Below the pieces are notes generated by a model. That model searched no databases. It saw only the letters and a program-made list of their open reading frames with translations, and had not been told where the DNA came from. Made by a program: the position numbers and the translations under genes. From Corynebacterium sp. (GTDB taxonomy: Bacteria > Actinomycetota > Actinomycetes > Mycobacteriales > Mycobacteriaceae): a stretch of 54,524 nt of DNA. Positions 29,158-38,081 of this stretch are shown in pieces (the stretch's first letter is position 1; each line of letters begins with the position of its first letter). Where the stretch lies: assembly GCF_030538285.1 (NCBI RefSeq), contig NZ_JAUNUG010000019.1, forward strand, positions 1-54,524, in the 5' to 3' direction.

Positions 29158-30591
29158 TTACTCCACCTCCCGGCAGTTGATGCCCGGGCGGGAGAGGTTG
29201 CCGTCGGCTTCCTCTTCGTCCGCGTTTTCATCTTCGGTGGCCCGGTCGATGCACACCGGCAGCGCCTGATCCGCCAGACGGCGCAGTTGCAGGGTGACAT
29301 CATCGTAGGAGCCGGTGTCCAGGCCCTCGACCTGGGAACGCACCGACTCGGGCAGGTCCTGCAGCTGGAAGGGGGCGCAGTTCTCCGTGGAACCGACGTC
29401 CACCAGGCGCAGATCCCCCTCAGCGTTGAGGCAGGCCTCCTGGAAGGGCGAATGCAGGTCGCGGCCGAACACGGAGTAATTCACCCCGTGGTGGATGACC
29501 AGGTGATCTTGGGCGCCGGTGGTGATGAAATAGGAATCATCGATGGTGCGTTTGGCCCACCAGCCGCCCAGGGCCAGGCCGATGAGCAGCAGCAGTACCG
29601 CGATCAGTGCGGGGAGACGAAACGAGCTCCGGCGGCCGGCATCACCTGCCGGGGCGGCAGCAACCTCCTGCGCACCGGATGGGGCCTGGCGGGCACCCGT
29701 GAGCGGCTGTTGGGTGATCTCCCCGTCGGGGGAGATCGTCTTCGGCTGGCGGGAGAGCAGCGCGGCGCGGCCGGCGGAAGTGTCCGGGTGGGACTCCTCC
29801 TGGGTCTCTCCCAGCAGGGCGCCGGCGGTGACGGGGGAGGCGGGAAGGGCGGCGCGGGCGACGTCGTCTAGCTCGTCCGTCTCGACGACATCCGCCACAA
29901 CCACCGTGATGTTGTCCGGACCACCCGAACGCAGGGCCAACTCGATCAGGCGCCGCGCGGCATCGGAGGGGGAGCCCTCCGCCAGGGTCTGCTCGATCGT
30001 CGAGGCGGTGACGGGATCCGACAGCCCATCGGAGCACAGCAGGAGGCGATCGCCGGGGCGGGCGTCGAGATCCCGCAGCGTCGGCTCCACCGGGCGGCCC
30101 GTGTAGGCCTTGAGGATGAGCGATTTCTGCGGGTGCGAGGAGACATCCTCGGGGTCGAGCTTGCCTTCATCAACCAGCGACTGGACGAACGTGTCGTCCA
30201 CCGTGATCTGCTCCAGCTTCCCCTCGCGCAGGCGGTAACCACGCGAATCGCCGACGTGGATGAGCCCGAAGGAATCGCCGTTGAACATCAAAGCGGTGAG
30301 CGTGGTGCCCATGCCGTCGGTCTCCGGGTGATCCTGAATCGCCTGGGAAATCTCCCGGTTCGCATCATCGGCGATGCCGCCGAGTAGGGCGAGCATGTCA
30401 TTGTCGGCCGGGTCAGCGTCAAGACGCTCCAGGTGAGTGACCATCAGCTGGCTGGCGACCTCGCCCGCTGCGTGCCCGCCCATGCCGTCGGCGATGACGA
30501 GCAGGTTCGGGCCCGCGTAGGCGGAGTCCTCGTTGTTGCCGCGGACCAGCCCCCGGTCGGAGAGCACGCTGTAATTAAGTTTCAGACTCAC
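29158..30591 (-). CDS. pstP: PP2C-type Ser/Thr phosphatase PstP
   Basis: Membrane phosphatase that reverses PknA/PknB phosphorylation. The product is 477 aa from a GTG at 30591. The PP2C catalytic domain (1-240) has RGNNEDS, VIADGMGGHAAGE, GTTLTALMF, HVGDSRGYRL, LLLCSDGLSD and GGPDNITVVV. A linker of about 70 residues leads to one helix (ALIAVLLLLIGLALGGWW). A 140-residue external domain with several cysteines follows, ending in GINCREVE. GTGA overlap (4 nt) with the fhaB stop indicates coupling. Confidence 0.97.
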   Translation of the reverse strand: MSLKLNYSVLSDRGLVRGNNEDSAYAGPNLLVIADGMGGHAAGEVASQLMVTHLERLDADPADNDMLALLGGIADDANREISQAIQDHPETDGMGTTLTALMFNGDSFGLIHVGDSRGYRLREGKLEQITVDDTFVQSLVDEGKLDPEDVSSHPQKSLILKAYTGRPVEPTLRDLDARPGDRLLLCSDGLSDPVTASTIEQTLAEGSPSDAARRLIELALRSGGPDNITVVVADVVETDELDDVARAALPASPVTAGALLGETQEESHPDTSAGRAALLSRQPKTISPDGEITQQPLTGARQAPSGAQEVAAAPAGDAGRRSSFRLPALIAVLLLLIGLALGGWWAKRTIDDSYFITTGAQDHLVIHHGVNYSVFGRDLHSPFQEACLNAEGDLRLVDVGSTENCAPFQLQDLPESVRSQVEGLDTGSYDDVTLQLRRLADQALPVCIDRATEDENADEEEADGNLSRPGINCREVE

Positions 30592-31052
30592 GGGACCAAC
30601 CTCACTGTCGTCCGGCCGACCTTAATGTCGGTGCCTGTGCCCACGCGTTCAGGCTGGTCAATGCGGTATCCGCCGACAAACGTGCCGTTGCGGGAATCCA
30701 GGTCCTCGACATACCAGTCGGAGCCGCGGCGGAAGAGGCGGGCGTGGCGGGCGGATGCGAAATCATCGCCCAGCTGAAAGGAGCACTCGGGGCTGCGGCC
30801 CATGACCACCTCTTCGAGGGTGGACACGGCCATGTGGGAGCCCTTGAGGGGGCCGTCGATGACGGCCAACTGCTTCGCCGCTTCTCGACGCCCCGTCGGC
30901 AACGCCGTCCGCTGTTGCGGCGCCGCCGCGGAGGGCAGGACCCCCTCCGCGGCGCGGAGATCCTTCCGCATGGCGCGCACCGCCATGAAGATGAAAAACC
31001 ACAGTAAAACCAGCAGAGCAATCTTGAAAATGAGCAGTACCAGTGAATCCAT
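30588..31052 (-). CDS. fhaB: FHA-domain protein FhaB (membrane-anchored)
   Basis: A 154-aa protein that reads phosphothreonine, in this context on PknA/PknB targets; the mycobacterial relative (FipA/FhaB) acts at the septum. An N-terminal helix (LVLLIFKIALLVLLWFFIFMAV) anchors it in the membrane. The FHA domain follows, with VMGRSPEC, SARHARL and the terminal DLDSRNGTFVGG loop. ATG 31052 lies 3 nt after the fhaA stop. Confidence 0.95.
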   Translation of the reverse strand: MDSLVLLIFKIALLVLLWFFIFMAVRAMRKDLRAAEGVLPSAAAPQQRTALPTGRREAAKQLAVIDGPLKGSHMAVSTLEEVVMGRSPECSFQLGDDFASARHARLFRRGSDWYVEDLDSRNGTFVGGYRIDQPERVGTGTDIKVGRTTVRLVP

Positions 31053-31055
31053 GGC

Positions 31056-31853
31056 TCACCTCCCCGCCGTCTTCATCGGATCCACGATGCGGACCTCGAT
31101 GTGGGAATGACCGACGGTGATGACATCGCCGTCGGCAAGCAACCAGTTCTCCACCGGAGTGTCATTGACGGTGGTGCCATTCGTCGACTGCAGATCCACC
31201 AGCACCGCATCCTGCCCATCCCAGGTGATCTCCGCGTGCTGACGCGACACCCCCGTGTCCGGCAGACGGAAATCCGCATCGTTGGAACGACCGATGATGT
31301 TCGAACCCTCATTGACCATGAACGTCCGGCTCGAACCATCCTGCAGCAGCAGCGTCACCACCGGGTCCTGCGGCATCTCCGTCAGCTCGGTGGGTACATC
31401 CTGCTGGTTCATCGACTTCTCCTGGTTGTTGACATGATCGGTGGTGATCGCCTCGAAACCACTGCTTTCCGAAGGCTCGGCATCCCGGTAGGACGACACC
31501 CGCAACTGCCCGGTGTGCAGCCCCGACTCCTCCGCAATCCGCACCACCATCGGCCCGTGAGTGCTCCACGCCCGGTTCCGGCACCAGCGAGTGAGCTGAT
31601 CCGCGAAACCAGCCGCCAGATCATTCGCACCCTGCGAGAGGTTCTCCAGATCCTTTGAGGACACACCCACCATGTAAATGTTGGGCGCGTACACCACACC
31701 GTCCTCGACGACGAGGTTGTCTTCCGCCTCCTGCTTGAGCAACTCCTCAATCTCGGCGGGCACCACCTTGCCTCCGAAGACCAGGGCGAAACCATTGTCC
31801 AGGCCGCGCTGCAAAGCACTGTCCAGCCTGGCGAACTTGGCCATGATCGACAT
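31056..31853 (-). CDS. fhaA: FHA-domain protein FhaA (DUF3662 plus FHA)
   Basis: A 265-aa cytoplasmic protein, first gene of the kinase operon. An N-terminal DUF3662 domain (LDNGFALVFGGKVVPAEIEELLKQEAEDN...) is joined by a short acidic linker to a C-terminal FHA domain with NIIGRSNDAD, VSRQHAEI and LQSTNGTTVND. In mycobacteria the homologue binds the pseudokinase MviN and tunes wall synthesis. ATG 31853 has GAGAGGAGG upstream at good spacing; ATG 31844 is less well placed. The 257 nt to tRNA-Leu hold the operon promoter. Confidence 0.95.
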   Translation of the reverse strand: MSIMAKFARLDSALQRGLDNGFALVFGGKVVPAEIEELLKQEAEDNLVVEDGVVYAPNIYMVGVSSKDLENLSQGANDLAAGFADQLTRWCRNRAWSTHGPMVVRIAEESGLHTGQLRVSSYRDAEPSESSGFEAITTDHVNNQEKSMNQQDVPTELTEMPQDPVVTLLLQDGSSRTFMVNEGSNIIGRSNDADFRLPDTGVSRQHAEITWDGQDAVLVDLQSTNGTTVNDTPVENWLLADGDVITVGHSHIEVRIVDPMKTAGR

Positions 31854-32110
31854 CGGGCGCGGCCTCCTCTCGGGCGTTACGGCTAACTAGTAAATCGCGC
31901 GGGGTGACTGACCCTCGCGCGCATGACAGGCACCAGTATAGGGTGCGCACAGATGGAAAACGTACCCGAGTAACCTGCGTTACACGTACCCATCGCCTGC
32001 TTATGGGCTGCGGAAACATGGATTGTACTGGCGATTTGCTTAATCTCACTGAGTCCGTGTTATCTTGTACTAGTCCACAGAGCGGGTTATACCGCTTGAA
32101 TGGCCACCCA

Positions 32111-32194
32111 GCCCGGGTGGCGGAATTGGCAGACGCGCTGGCTTCAGGTGCCAGTGTTCGCAAGAACGTGGGGGTTCAAGTCCCCCCCCGGGCA
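32111..32194 (+). tRNA. tRNA-Leu (anticodon CAG)
   Basis: A class II tRNA with a long variable arm (TGTTCGCAAGAACG). Acceptor GCCCGGG pairs with CCCGGGC, the anticodon loop contains CAG, and the T-arm is GGGGGTTCAAGTCCCCC. The discriminator is A; CCA is not encoded. Confidence 0.97.
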
Positions 32195-32200
32195 CAGATG

Positions 32201-32235
32201 AAAATCCCGGTCCCTCTCAGAGGGGTCGGGATTTT
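32201..32235 (+). terminator. Terminator of tRNA-Leu
   Basis: AAAATCCCG...CGGGATTTT with the inner CCCTCT/AGAGGG stem begins 7 nt after the tRNA. The symmetric A/T tails allow termination from both directions. Confidence 0.85.
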
Positions 32236-32314
32236 CGCGTCCCCGGGCTTAGTGGTCGATAGCCGGTACACTCCCCGATTCTCAGGACCTCAAAACGGGC
32301 GAGTGTACCGGCTT

Positions 32315-32988
32315 TCACCACCGGCGCCGCGCGAGCGCTATTGCGACTGCCCCCAGCACGGCGGCCATGCCGAGCAGCACACCGACTGAGGTGATGTTCC
32401 ACGGCTCGTTCACCCACGAGCGGGCGACCAGGTCCGCCAGTTGATAGGAGGGTGAAAAGTGGAAGATGCGGCGGATGCTCTTGTCGAGGATCGCGACCGG
32501 GACGAACGCCCCGGATGTCAGCATGAGAAGGATCATGAGGATGTTGCCGAGGGCCGCGGCGGCCCCCACGCTGGGCATCAGGCTGCCCAGGGTGTAGTCG
32601 AGGGCCAGCATCGCCGCCGGAGAGGTCTTCCACGCGGGAGGTGGCCTTGTCGCTCATCCGGGTCGCGGGGCGCGGCGTAGAAGGATGCGAACAGGGTGAT
32701 GGTTTCGCGGACTGTCAGGCGGGGCAGGGAGGTGGATTCCTGGTGTTGGCTGCACAGGCGGTGCACCAGTTCGGCGTGGTTGGCGATCGGGTCGAGCCCC
32801 AGTACCTCCACTGTGCCCGCGGTGGGGCGATCCAGACCTTGGATCTGGTTGAGCAGGGTGGTTTTGCCCGAGCCGTTGGGCCCGAGCAGACCGTAGATCT
32901 GGTGCTTATCGACGTCGAGGGTGACATCCTCCAGTGCAATCGTACTGCCGAATTCCCGCCTGACTCCGATGCAGATGATGGCGCTCAT
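32315..32988 (-). pseudogene. Remnant of an ABC exporter (ATPase fused by deletion to permease end)
   Basis: From ATG 32988 the frame encodes a good ABC ATPase N-terminus (MSAIICIGVRREFGSTIALEDV, Walker A GLLGPNGSGKTTLL, CSQHQESTSLPRLTVRETI) up to about 32675. The next frame then gives SDKATSRVEDLSGGD, the ABC signature region, and a third frame (32611-32315) gives the last 98 residues of an ABC-2 permease (VGAAAALGNILMILLMLTSGAFVP...). The Walker B/H-loop part of the ATPase and most of the permease are gone. At least one frameshift and one large deletion are needed. Upstream signals (AGGAAGAGG) are intact. It cannot make a working transporter. Confidence 0.85.
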
Positions 32989-33087
32989 GGGCCTCTTCCT
33001 GGTGGTACATGCAGTTATACCCCAGGTTAGCAACACGGTGACGCTAAAAACCTGCCGGACGCGGTGTGCCCGCCAGCCTCGCGGTTC

Positions 33088-33684
33088 TTAGAAGTGGATG
33101 CCGTGGTGTGCGAACCACGGGACCGGATCAACCGGGCCGGAGCCGGCCGGGTGGATCTCGAAGTGCAGGTGGGAGCCGGTGGAGAAGCCGCGGTTACCCA
33201 TGCCGGCGATGTGGTGGCCGGCGTCCACGCGCTGGCCGACGCCCACGTGCAGGGTCTCCATGTGACCGTAGACGCTCATGGATCCATCATCGTGGCGGAT
33301 CCGGATCCACTGGCCGTATCCGGAGGCCGGGCCGGAGTCGATGACGGTGCCGGCCATGACGGCGTAGATCGGGGTGCCGATCGCGTTGGCGATGTCGATG
33401 CCGTAGTGGAAGGTGCCCCAGCGCGGGCCGTAACCGGAGGTGAAGGCCCCCGTGGCCGGGCGGACCACGGAGGGGGTCGGGGCGAGCTGGGCGACACCGG
33501 TGGCGGCGGCAACCTCGTTGATGATGTTGCCGCCGGAGGACATGGCGGCGAAGTCCTGGGCATGGGCGGTGGGGGAGACCAGGCCGGAGGTGGCGGCGGT
33601 GCCGATGGCCAGGGTGCCCAAGGCCAGACGACGCTGGAGACGGGCGGTGGTGCTGGGCTTGCGGTGGCGGCCGATGTAGCTCAT
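33088..33684 (-). CDS. Secreted M23-family peptidoglycan endopeptidase-like protein
   Basis: A 198-aa exported protein. The N-terminus is a signal peptide with twin-Arg-like basic stretches (RLQRRLALGTLAIGTAATSG) and a likely cut at AHA-QDF. The LytM/M23 domain covers the rest, with the zinc ligands in HYGIDIA (HxxxD) and HLHFEIH (HxH), and the GYGQWIRIRHDDG and YGHME segments between. There is no other domain, so it is a minimal LytM protein. ATG 33684 has AGGAAG upstream. Whether it cuts or only binds the wall is not shown. Confidence 0.9.
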   Translation of the reverse strand: MSYIGRHRKPSTTARLQRRLALGTLAIGTAATSGLVSPTAHAQDFAAMSSGGNIINEVAAATGVAQLAPTPSVVRPATGAFTSGYGPRWGTFHYGIDIANAIGTPIYAVMAGTVIDSGPASGYGQWIRIRHDDGSMSVYGHMETLHVGVGQRVDAGHHIAGMGNRGFSTGSHLHFEIHPAGSGPVDPVPWFAHHGIHF

Positions 33685-33838
33685 GGGTGGTGCTTCCTAA
33701 CCTTTGGTCACGGGCGGATGATCTTTTGTAACCATTCCGTTATCAAGTTGTGACCAGATTAGGGGTCGCGGCGAGTTATGTCCAGTCGTGCATCTGAGCT
33801 GGGCCCCTTGTCGGGTTGAGGGGATACTGTGGCATGTC

Positions 33839-34999
33839 ATGGACAATCACTCCACTGACCGGTGGCAGAACCTCCTTGATCGCCTGCAGAAGGACGATGA
33901 GTCGCTGGTGGACACGACGGTGGCGCAGCTGCTCGACACCATTCCGGGATACGGGAAGGTGGGCCCAGCGCCGCTGGCCTTTTCCGTGCGCCGCAACATC
34001 GCGCTGAGTATCCGCATCATCCGCCACGGTGCAGAGCCCACGTTGGATGATGTTCCCGAGGCGCATGCCCTGGCCAATGAACGCCTCGGGCAGGGCGTGC
34101 CGCTGGGTAGCGTGCTCAGCGGTTTCCGTGTCTCCATGATCATGATCCTGCGTCGCCTCATCGCCTTGGCCCCGGAGTTCGACGTCCCCACCGATGAGGT
34201 GCTGGAATGCTCCACACTCTTGTGGTCGCTCGCGGACGCCTTCTCGACGCGGGCCACGGCCGTCTACCGCGACCGGGAGATTGCCCGGGCGGTGGCGGAT
34301 TCCGCGCGCCGTTCCGAATGGATCGGCAACGCGGTCCGGGAGGGGATGGAAGCCTCGGAACTGATGTGGGGTGCGGCCATGTACAACGTGCCCACGGATG
34401 TGCCGCTGCGCGCGGTGGCCGCTTTCTCCACTCTGGCCACCGGAGCGCCAGCGGAACCCCTGCTCGTGGCCTGGGCGGAGCGGTCGGGTCTGCGGCTGCT
34501 CACTTCGGTGCAGTCGAGCATCATCGTCGGCATCCTCATCGGCGAACTCCGCGAGGGGGCGCAGCAGGAAGCCAAGCAGGGGATGGTCATCGGCCTGGGG
34601 CAACCGGAGTTGCTCAGTGAGCTGCACGCTTCCTTCTCCTCTGCCACGCTCGCTCTGCGGGCTGCGGAACAGGTAGGGGAGGAGGGGCTCGTTGACCTGG
34701 AGAATCTCTCGTGGCGGCTGGCCATCCACACGTGCCCGGAGGCGACGGACCTGCTTAAGCGCCGTTACCTGGATCCCCTGCGGGGGGTGGGGGAGTTTCG
34801 CACGGAGCTGCTGGAGTCTGTGCGGGCCTATCTGGAGCACCGGATGAACATTCCGGCGGCGTCGAGAAGCATCCCTGTCCATGTGAATACTCTGCGTTAC
34901 CGTCTGCGGCGATTTGAAGAATTAACTGGTGCGGATTTGGGGGACGTGCAGTCCGTCATTGAGGTCGCGTGGGTATTGGCAGCGCACCCCAAGTTGTAG
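33839..34999 (+). CDS. PucR/CdaR-type transcriptional regulator
   Basis: A 386-aa regulator. The N-terminal two thirds form a sensory region (DTTVAQLLDTIPGYG..., a RsbRD-like beginning, then a GGDEF-derived PucR-type middle). The C-terminal HTH reads SLVLT-like LLESVRAYLEHRMNIPAASRS, then VHVNTLRYRLRRFEELTG, the PucR family DNA-binding signature. It precedes, on the same strand, the putative 3-hydroxybutyrate operon and probably controls it. TACTGT at 33825-33830 is 8 nt before the ATG (near-leaderless). The stop codon lies inside a perfect 16-bp palindrome. Confidence 0.88.
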   Translation: MDNHSTDRWQNLLDRLQKDDESLVDTTVAQLLDTIPGYGKVGPAPLAFSVRRNIALSIRIIRHGAEPTLDDVPEAHALANERLGQGVPLGSVLSGFRVSMIMILRRLIALAPEFDVPTDEVLECSTLLWSLADAFSTRATAVYRDREIARAVADSARRSEWIGNAVREGMEASELMWGAAMYNVPTDVPLRAVAAFSTLATGAPAEPLLVAWAERSGLRLLTSVQSSIIVGILIGELREGAQQEAKQGMVIGLGQPELLSELHASFSSATLALRAAEQVGEEGLVDLENLSWRLAIHTCPEATDLLKRRYLDPLRGVGEFRTELLESVRAYLEHRMNIPAASRSIPVHVNTLRYRLRRFEELTGADLGDVQSVIEVAWVLAAHPKL

Positions 35000-35009
35000 C
35001 TAGCTACAA
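34994..35009. promoter_or_regulatory. Perfect 16-bp palindrome upstream of the ketone-body operon
   Basis: TTGTAGCTAGCTACAA is perfectly self-complementary and overlaps the PucR-type gene's stop codon (TAG). It lies 160 nt upstream of the transporter start. It is a natural candidate operator for the preceding regulator, though it could be chance or part of a terminator. Confidence 0.5.
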
Positions 35010-35038
35010 GATTTGGTCTAAAAGGTTGCACCCATAGA

Positions 35039-35054
35039 TGTAGTGCGGATCACA
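35039..35054. promoter_or_regulatory. Possible CRP/GlxR-type site
   Basis: TGTAGTGCGGATCACA keeps the outer TGT and TCACA halves of the corynebacterial GlxR consensus (TGTGAN6TCACA) but departs at positions 4-5. A cAMP-responsive site would make sense for a catabolic operon. The match is weak. Confidence 0.3.
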
Positions 35055-35169
35055 TTCGGGGATGCATGCTGGAACACAACGCCAGCCACATAGTGTCGTG
35101 CATCACAGTAGTGGTGCCAGGCTCCATAGGCGGCTCCCACCTATCCCTTCCCACTACAAGGAGGAGCTG

Positions 35170-36582
35170 ATGATCCTCGGAATCATCGGAATCCTGGTTT
35201 CCCTCGCGTTGCTCATCACGCTCGCGTACCGCGGAGTGCCGGTGCTCATCGCCGCCCCCGCCGCATCACTGGTCGCCCTCATCTTCTCCGGCGCCCCGAT
35301 GCTGCCCGCGTACACGGAGATCTTCATGCCGGCGATGGCCAACTTCGTCGGCAGTTTCTTCCCCGTCTTCCTCACCGGTGCCATCTTCGGCATGCTCATG
35401 ACCGTCACCGGTTACGCCAAATCAATCGCCACCAGCGTCACCTCACTCATCGGCGGCAAGGGCGCCATCGCCGCCACCGTCATCACCTCAGCGCTGATGA
35501 CCTACGGCGGCATCAGCCTCTTCGTCGTCGCCTTCGTCATGTACCCGCTGGCCCGCGAGCTCTTCCGCGTCGCAGACATCCCGCGCCGCCTCATCCCGGC
35601 AACCATCGCCCTGGGTATTTTCACCTTCACCATGACCGCCCTGCCGGGCACTCCGCAGGTGCAGAACATCATCCCCGGCCAGTTCTTCGATACCGGCTCC
35701 TTCGCCGGCGCGCTCATCGGCATCATCGGATCCCTCATCATCCTCGCCTTCGGCATGGGTTGGCTCGAGTTCCGTCGCCGTCAGCTCGTCCGCAATGGTG
35801 AGCACTTCTCCAGCCGGGAGAACGATGGTGAAGAGGACACATCCAGCGGGATCAGCAACGGCACCGAGAACCACCTGCCGGAGCCCACGAACCGCTTCAT
35901 CCCCTTCGTGCCGCTGCTCACCGTGTTCGCCGTCAACTTCCTGTGCACCCTCTACATCTTCCCGGCACTCGACTGGAGCTACCTCTCCGAGGACAAGTAT
36001 GGTGGCGCCACCTTGTCCAGCCGTGCCGCACTGTGGGCCGTGCTCGTGGGAATCACCACCGCGATCCTGGTCATCCTGGCGCTCAACGCCCGCCACGTGC
36101 AGAAGCTGTTCCGGGCCCTGGGAGAAGGCGCGAAGAACTCCATGTTCCCGGTGTTCAGCACCGCCTCCGAGGTCGGCTACGGAGCGGTCGTCGCCTCCGT
36201 CGCTGCCTTCGCCCTGGTCCGTGATTCCGTATTCAACATGGGCGCCAACGCCATCATCACCTCCGTGGTCACCGTCTCCATCACCGCCGGCCTCACCGGT
36301 TCCTCCTCCGGCGGCATGACCATCGCTCTTAACGCCCTTGGTGAGCAGCTCCGCGACATGGCCGTGGCCGACGGCATCAGCATGGAAGCCATGCACCGCC
36401 TCACCGCCATGGCCGCCGGCGGCCTGGACACTCTGCCGCACTCCGGCGCCGTGGTCACCCTGCTCATCGTCTGTGGACTCACCCACCGCCAGTCCTACAA
36501 GGATGTCGCCATGATCACCATGGCCGGCCCGCTGCTGGCCGTCGCCCTCCTCGTCGGCGCCGTGTCCGCCGGCATCCTCTAA
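35170..36582 (+). CDS. GntP-type (gluconate/hydroxyacid:H+ symporter) transporter
   Basis: A 470-aa membrane protein with about 12 helices, starting at ATG 35170 (MILGIIGILVSLALLITL) behind AAGGAGGAG. Features of the GntP/citrate-type family include AYRGVPVLIAAPAASLVAL, GALIGIIGSLIILAFG, FSTASEVGYGAVVASV and TGSSSGGMTIAL, with a hydrophilic central loop at about 205-240 (SSRENDGEEDTSSG). Given the dehydrogenase and CoA transferase downstream, the likely substrate is 3-hydroxybutyrate or a similar short hydroxy- or ketoacid. This is inferred from context. Confidence 0.85.
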   Translation: MILGIIGILVSLALLITLAYRGVPVLIAAPAASLVALIFSGAPMLPAYTEIFMPAMANFVGSFFPVFLTGAIFGMLMTVTGYAKSIATSVTSLIGGKGAIAATVITSALMTYGGISLFVVAFVMYPLARELFRVADIPRRLIPATIALGIFTFTMTALPGTPQVQNIIPGQFFDTGSFAGALIGIIGSLIILAFGMGWLEFRRRQLVRNGEHFSSRENDGEEDTSSGISNGTENHLPEPTNRFIPFVPLLTVFAVNFLCTLYIFPALDWSYLSEDKYGGATLSSRAALWAVLVGITTAILVILALNARHVQKLFRALGEGAKNSMFPVFSTASEVGYGAVVASVAAFALVRDSVFNMGANAIITSVVTVSITAGLTGSSSGGMTIALNALGEQLRDMAVADGISMEAMHRLTAMAAGGLDTLPHSGAVVTLLIVCGLTHRQSYKDVAMITMAGPLLAVALLVGAVSAGIL

Positions 36583-36600
36583 ATCCCTGAAAGGAACATC

Positions 36601-37347
36601 ATGCATTCCCTTGCTTCTCGACGTGCCCTCATCACCGGAGGTGCCTCCGGTATCGGCGCTGCCTGCGCCCGCGCCTTCGCCGCGGCTGGTGCCCACGTCA
36701 CCGTGTGCGACATCAACGACGATGATGCCCGCGCCCTGGCCGAGGAAATCGGCGGCGAGCACTGGAGCGTCGACCTCTCCGACACCGTCGCCCTCGAGGA
36801 CCTGAGCCTCGAGACCGACATCTTGGTCAACAACGCCGGTATCCAGCGCATCTCCCCGATCCACGAGTTCGACCCGGGCGACTGGCGCCTGATCAACCGC
36901 CTCATGGTGGAGGCCCCGTTCCTCCTCGTCCGCGCTGCCCTGCCAGGCATGTACGAGCGTGGCTTCGGGCGCATCATCAACATCTCCTCCATCCACGGCA
37001 TGCGTGCCAGCGCCTTCAAGTCCGCCTACGTCACCGCCAAGCACGCCCTCGAAGGCTTCTCCAAGGTCACCGCCCTGGAGGGCGCCGAGCATGGGGTGAC
37101 ATCCAACTGCATCAACCCGGCCTATGTGCGTACCCCGCTCGTCGAAAAGCAAATCGATGACCAGGCCAAGATCCACGGAATCGGGGCGGACGAGGTCGTC
37201 GAAAAGATCATGCTCACCGAATCCGCCGTCAAGCGGCTCGTCGAACCGGAGGAGGTCGCCTCCCTGGCCACGTGGCTCGCCTCCGAACACGCGGGCATGG
37301 TCACCGGCGCCGCCTACACCATCGACGGTGGCTGGACCGCCAGCTAA
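36601..37347 (+). CDS. 3-hydroxybutyrate dehydrogenase (SDR family)
   Basis: A short-chain dehydrogenase of 248 aa, probably oxidising (R)-3-hydroxybutyrate to acetoacetate with NAD+. Seen: NAD-binding TGGASGIG (residues 12-19), LVNNAGIQ, catalytic Ser in INISSIHG, and YVTAKHALEGFSK (YxxxK). The segment AEHGVTSNCINPAYVRTPLVEKQIDDQA is typical of 3-hydroxybutyrate dehydrogenases. It follows the transporter by 18 nt and precedes a CoA transferase that would take the acetoacetate. The start carries the dispersed motif (GCTTCTCGACG at 36613). Confidence 0.88.
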   Translation: MHSLASRRALITGGASGIGAACARAFAAAGAHVTVCDINDDDARALAEEIGGEHWSVDLSDTVALEDLSLETDILVNNAGIQRISPIHEFDPGDWRLINRLMVEAPFLLVRAALPGMYERGFGRIINISSIHGMRASAFKSAYVTAKHALEGFSKVTALEGAEHGVTSNCINPAYVRTPLVEKQIDDQAKIHGIGADEVVEKIMLTESAVKRLVEPEEVASLATWLASEHAGMVTGAAYTIDGGWTAS

Positions 37348-37364
37348 GCAGGAAGGAACCACAC

Positions 37365-38078
37365 ATGAGCAAGTACACAGACACCATCCGGGACGCCCTG
37401 ATCCCGCAGCTGCATGACGGCATGACCCTCGCTGTCGGTGGATTCGGAATCTGCGGCATCCCCTCCACCCTCATCGACATCGTCCGGGACTCCGGCGTGC
37501 GCGACCTCACCGTTGTGTCGAACAACCTCGGTATCGACGGCGTCGGCCTCGGCCGCCTCCTGGAGAAGGGCCAGATCGCCCGCGTCCTCGCCAGCTACAT
37601 CGGGGAGAACAAACTCTTCATGGAGCAGTACCTCAGCGGGGCCGTCGAGGTTGAACTCGTACCCCAAGGCACCCTCGCCGAGCGGATGCACGCCGGCGGC
37701 GCCGGTATCGCCGCCTTCTACACCCGCACCGGCGTGGGCACCGAAGTGGCCGAAGGAAAACCCACCGCCGAGTTCGACGGCGAGACCTACCTGCAGGAAC
37801 GCGCGATCATCGCCGATATTTCCCTCGTCCGGGCGCACACCGCCGACGTCGACGGCAACCTCCGCTACCGCCTGGCCGCCCGCAACTTCAACCCCGTCGT
37901 CGCCCAGTGCGGACGCCTCACCTTCGCCGAGGCCGAGCACGTTCTCGCCCGCGGAGAGCTGGGCCCCGACGACATCCACACTCCCGGCGTCTACATCCAC
38001 CACCTGGGGGACGCCACCATCCCGACCCAGATTGAGCAACTCACCACCCGCCCCCGACCCAGCGATCAGGAGGACTAA
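37365..38078 (+). CDS. scoA: 3-oxoacid CoA-transferase subunit A
   Basis: Alpha subunit of a class I CoA transferase (237 aa), forming acetoacetyl-CoA from acetoacetate and succinyl-CoA or acetyl-CoA with the next gene's product. It contains the glycine-rich AVGGFGICGIPSTLI at residues 24-38 and the conserved NNLGIDG, YIGENK and ALERAIIADISLVR-like segment (LQERAIIADISLVRAHTAD). ATG 37365 has AGGAAGG upstream. The exact oxoacid cannot be read from the sequence; acetoacetate is favoured by the neighbouring dehydrogenase. Confidence 0.9.
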   Translation: MSKYTDTIRDALIPQLHDGMTLAVGGFGICGIPSTLIDIVRDSGVRDLTVVSNNLGIDGVGLGRLLEKGQIARVLASYIGENKLFMEQYLSGAVEVELVPQGTLAERMHAGGAGIAAFYTRTGVGTEVAEGKPTAEFDGETYLQERAIIADISLVRAHTADVDGNLRYRLAARNFNPVVAQCGRLTFAEAEHVLARGELGPDDIHTPGVYIHHLGDATIPTQIEQLTTRPRPSDQED

Positions 38079-38081
38079 ACC

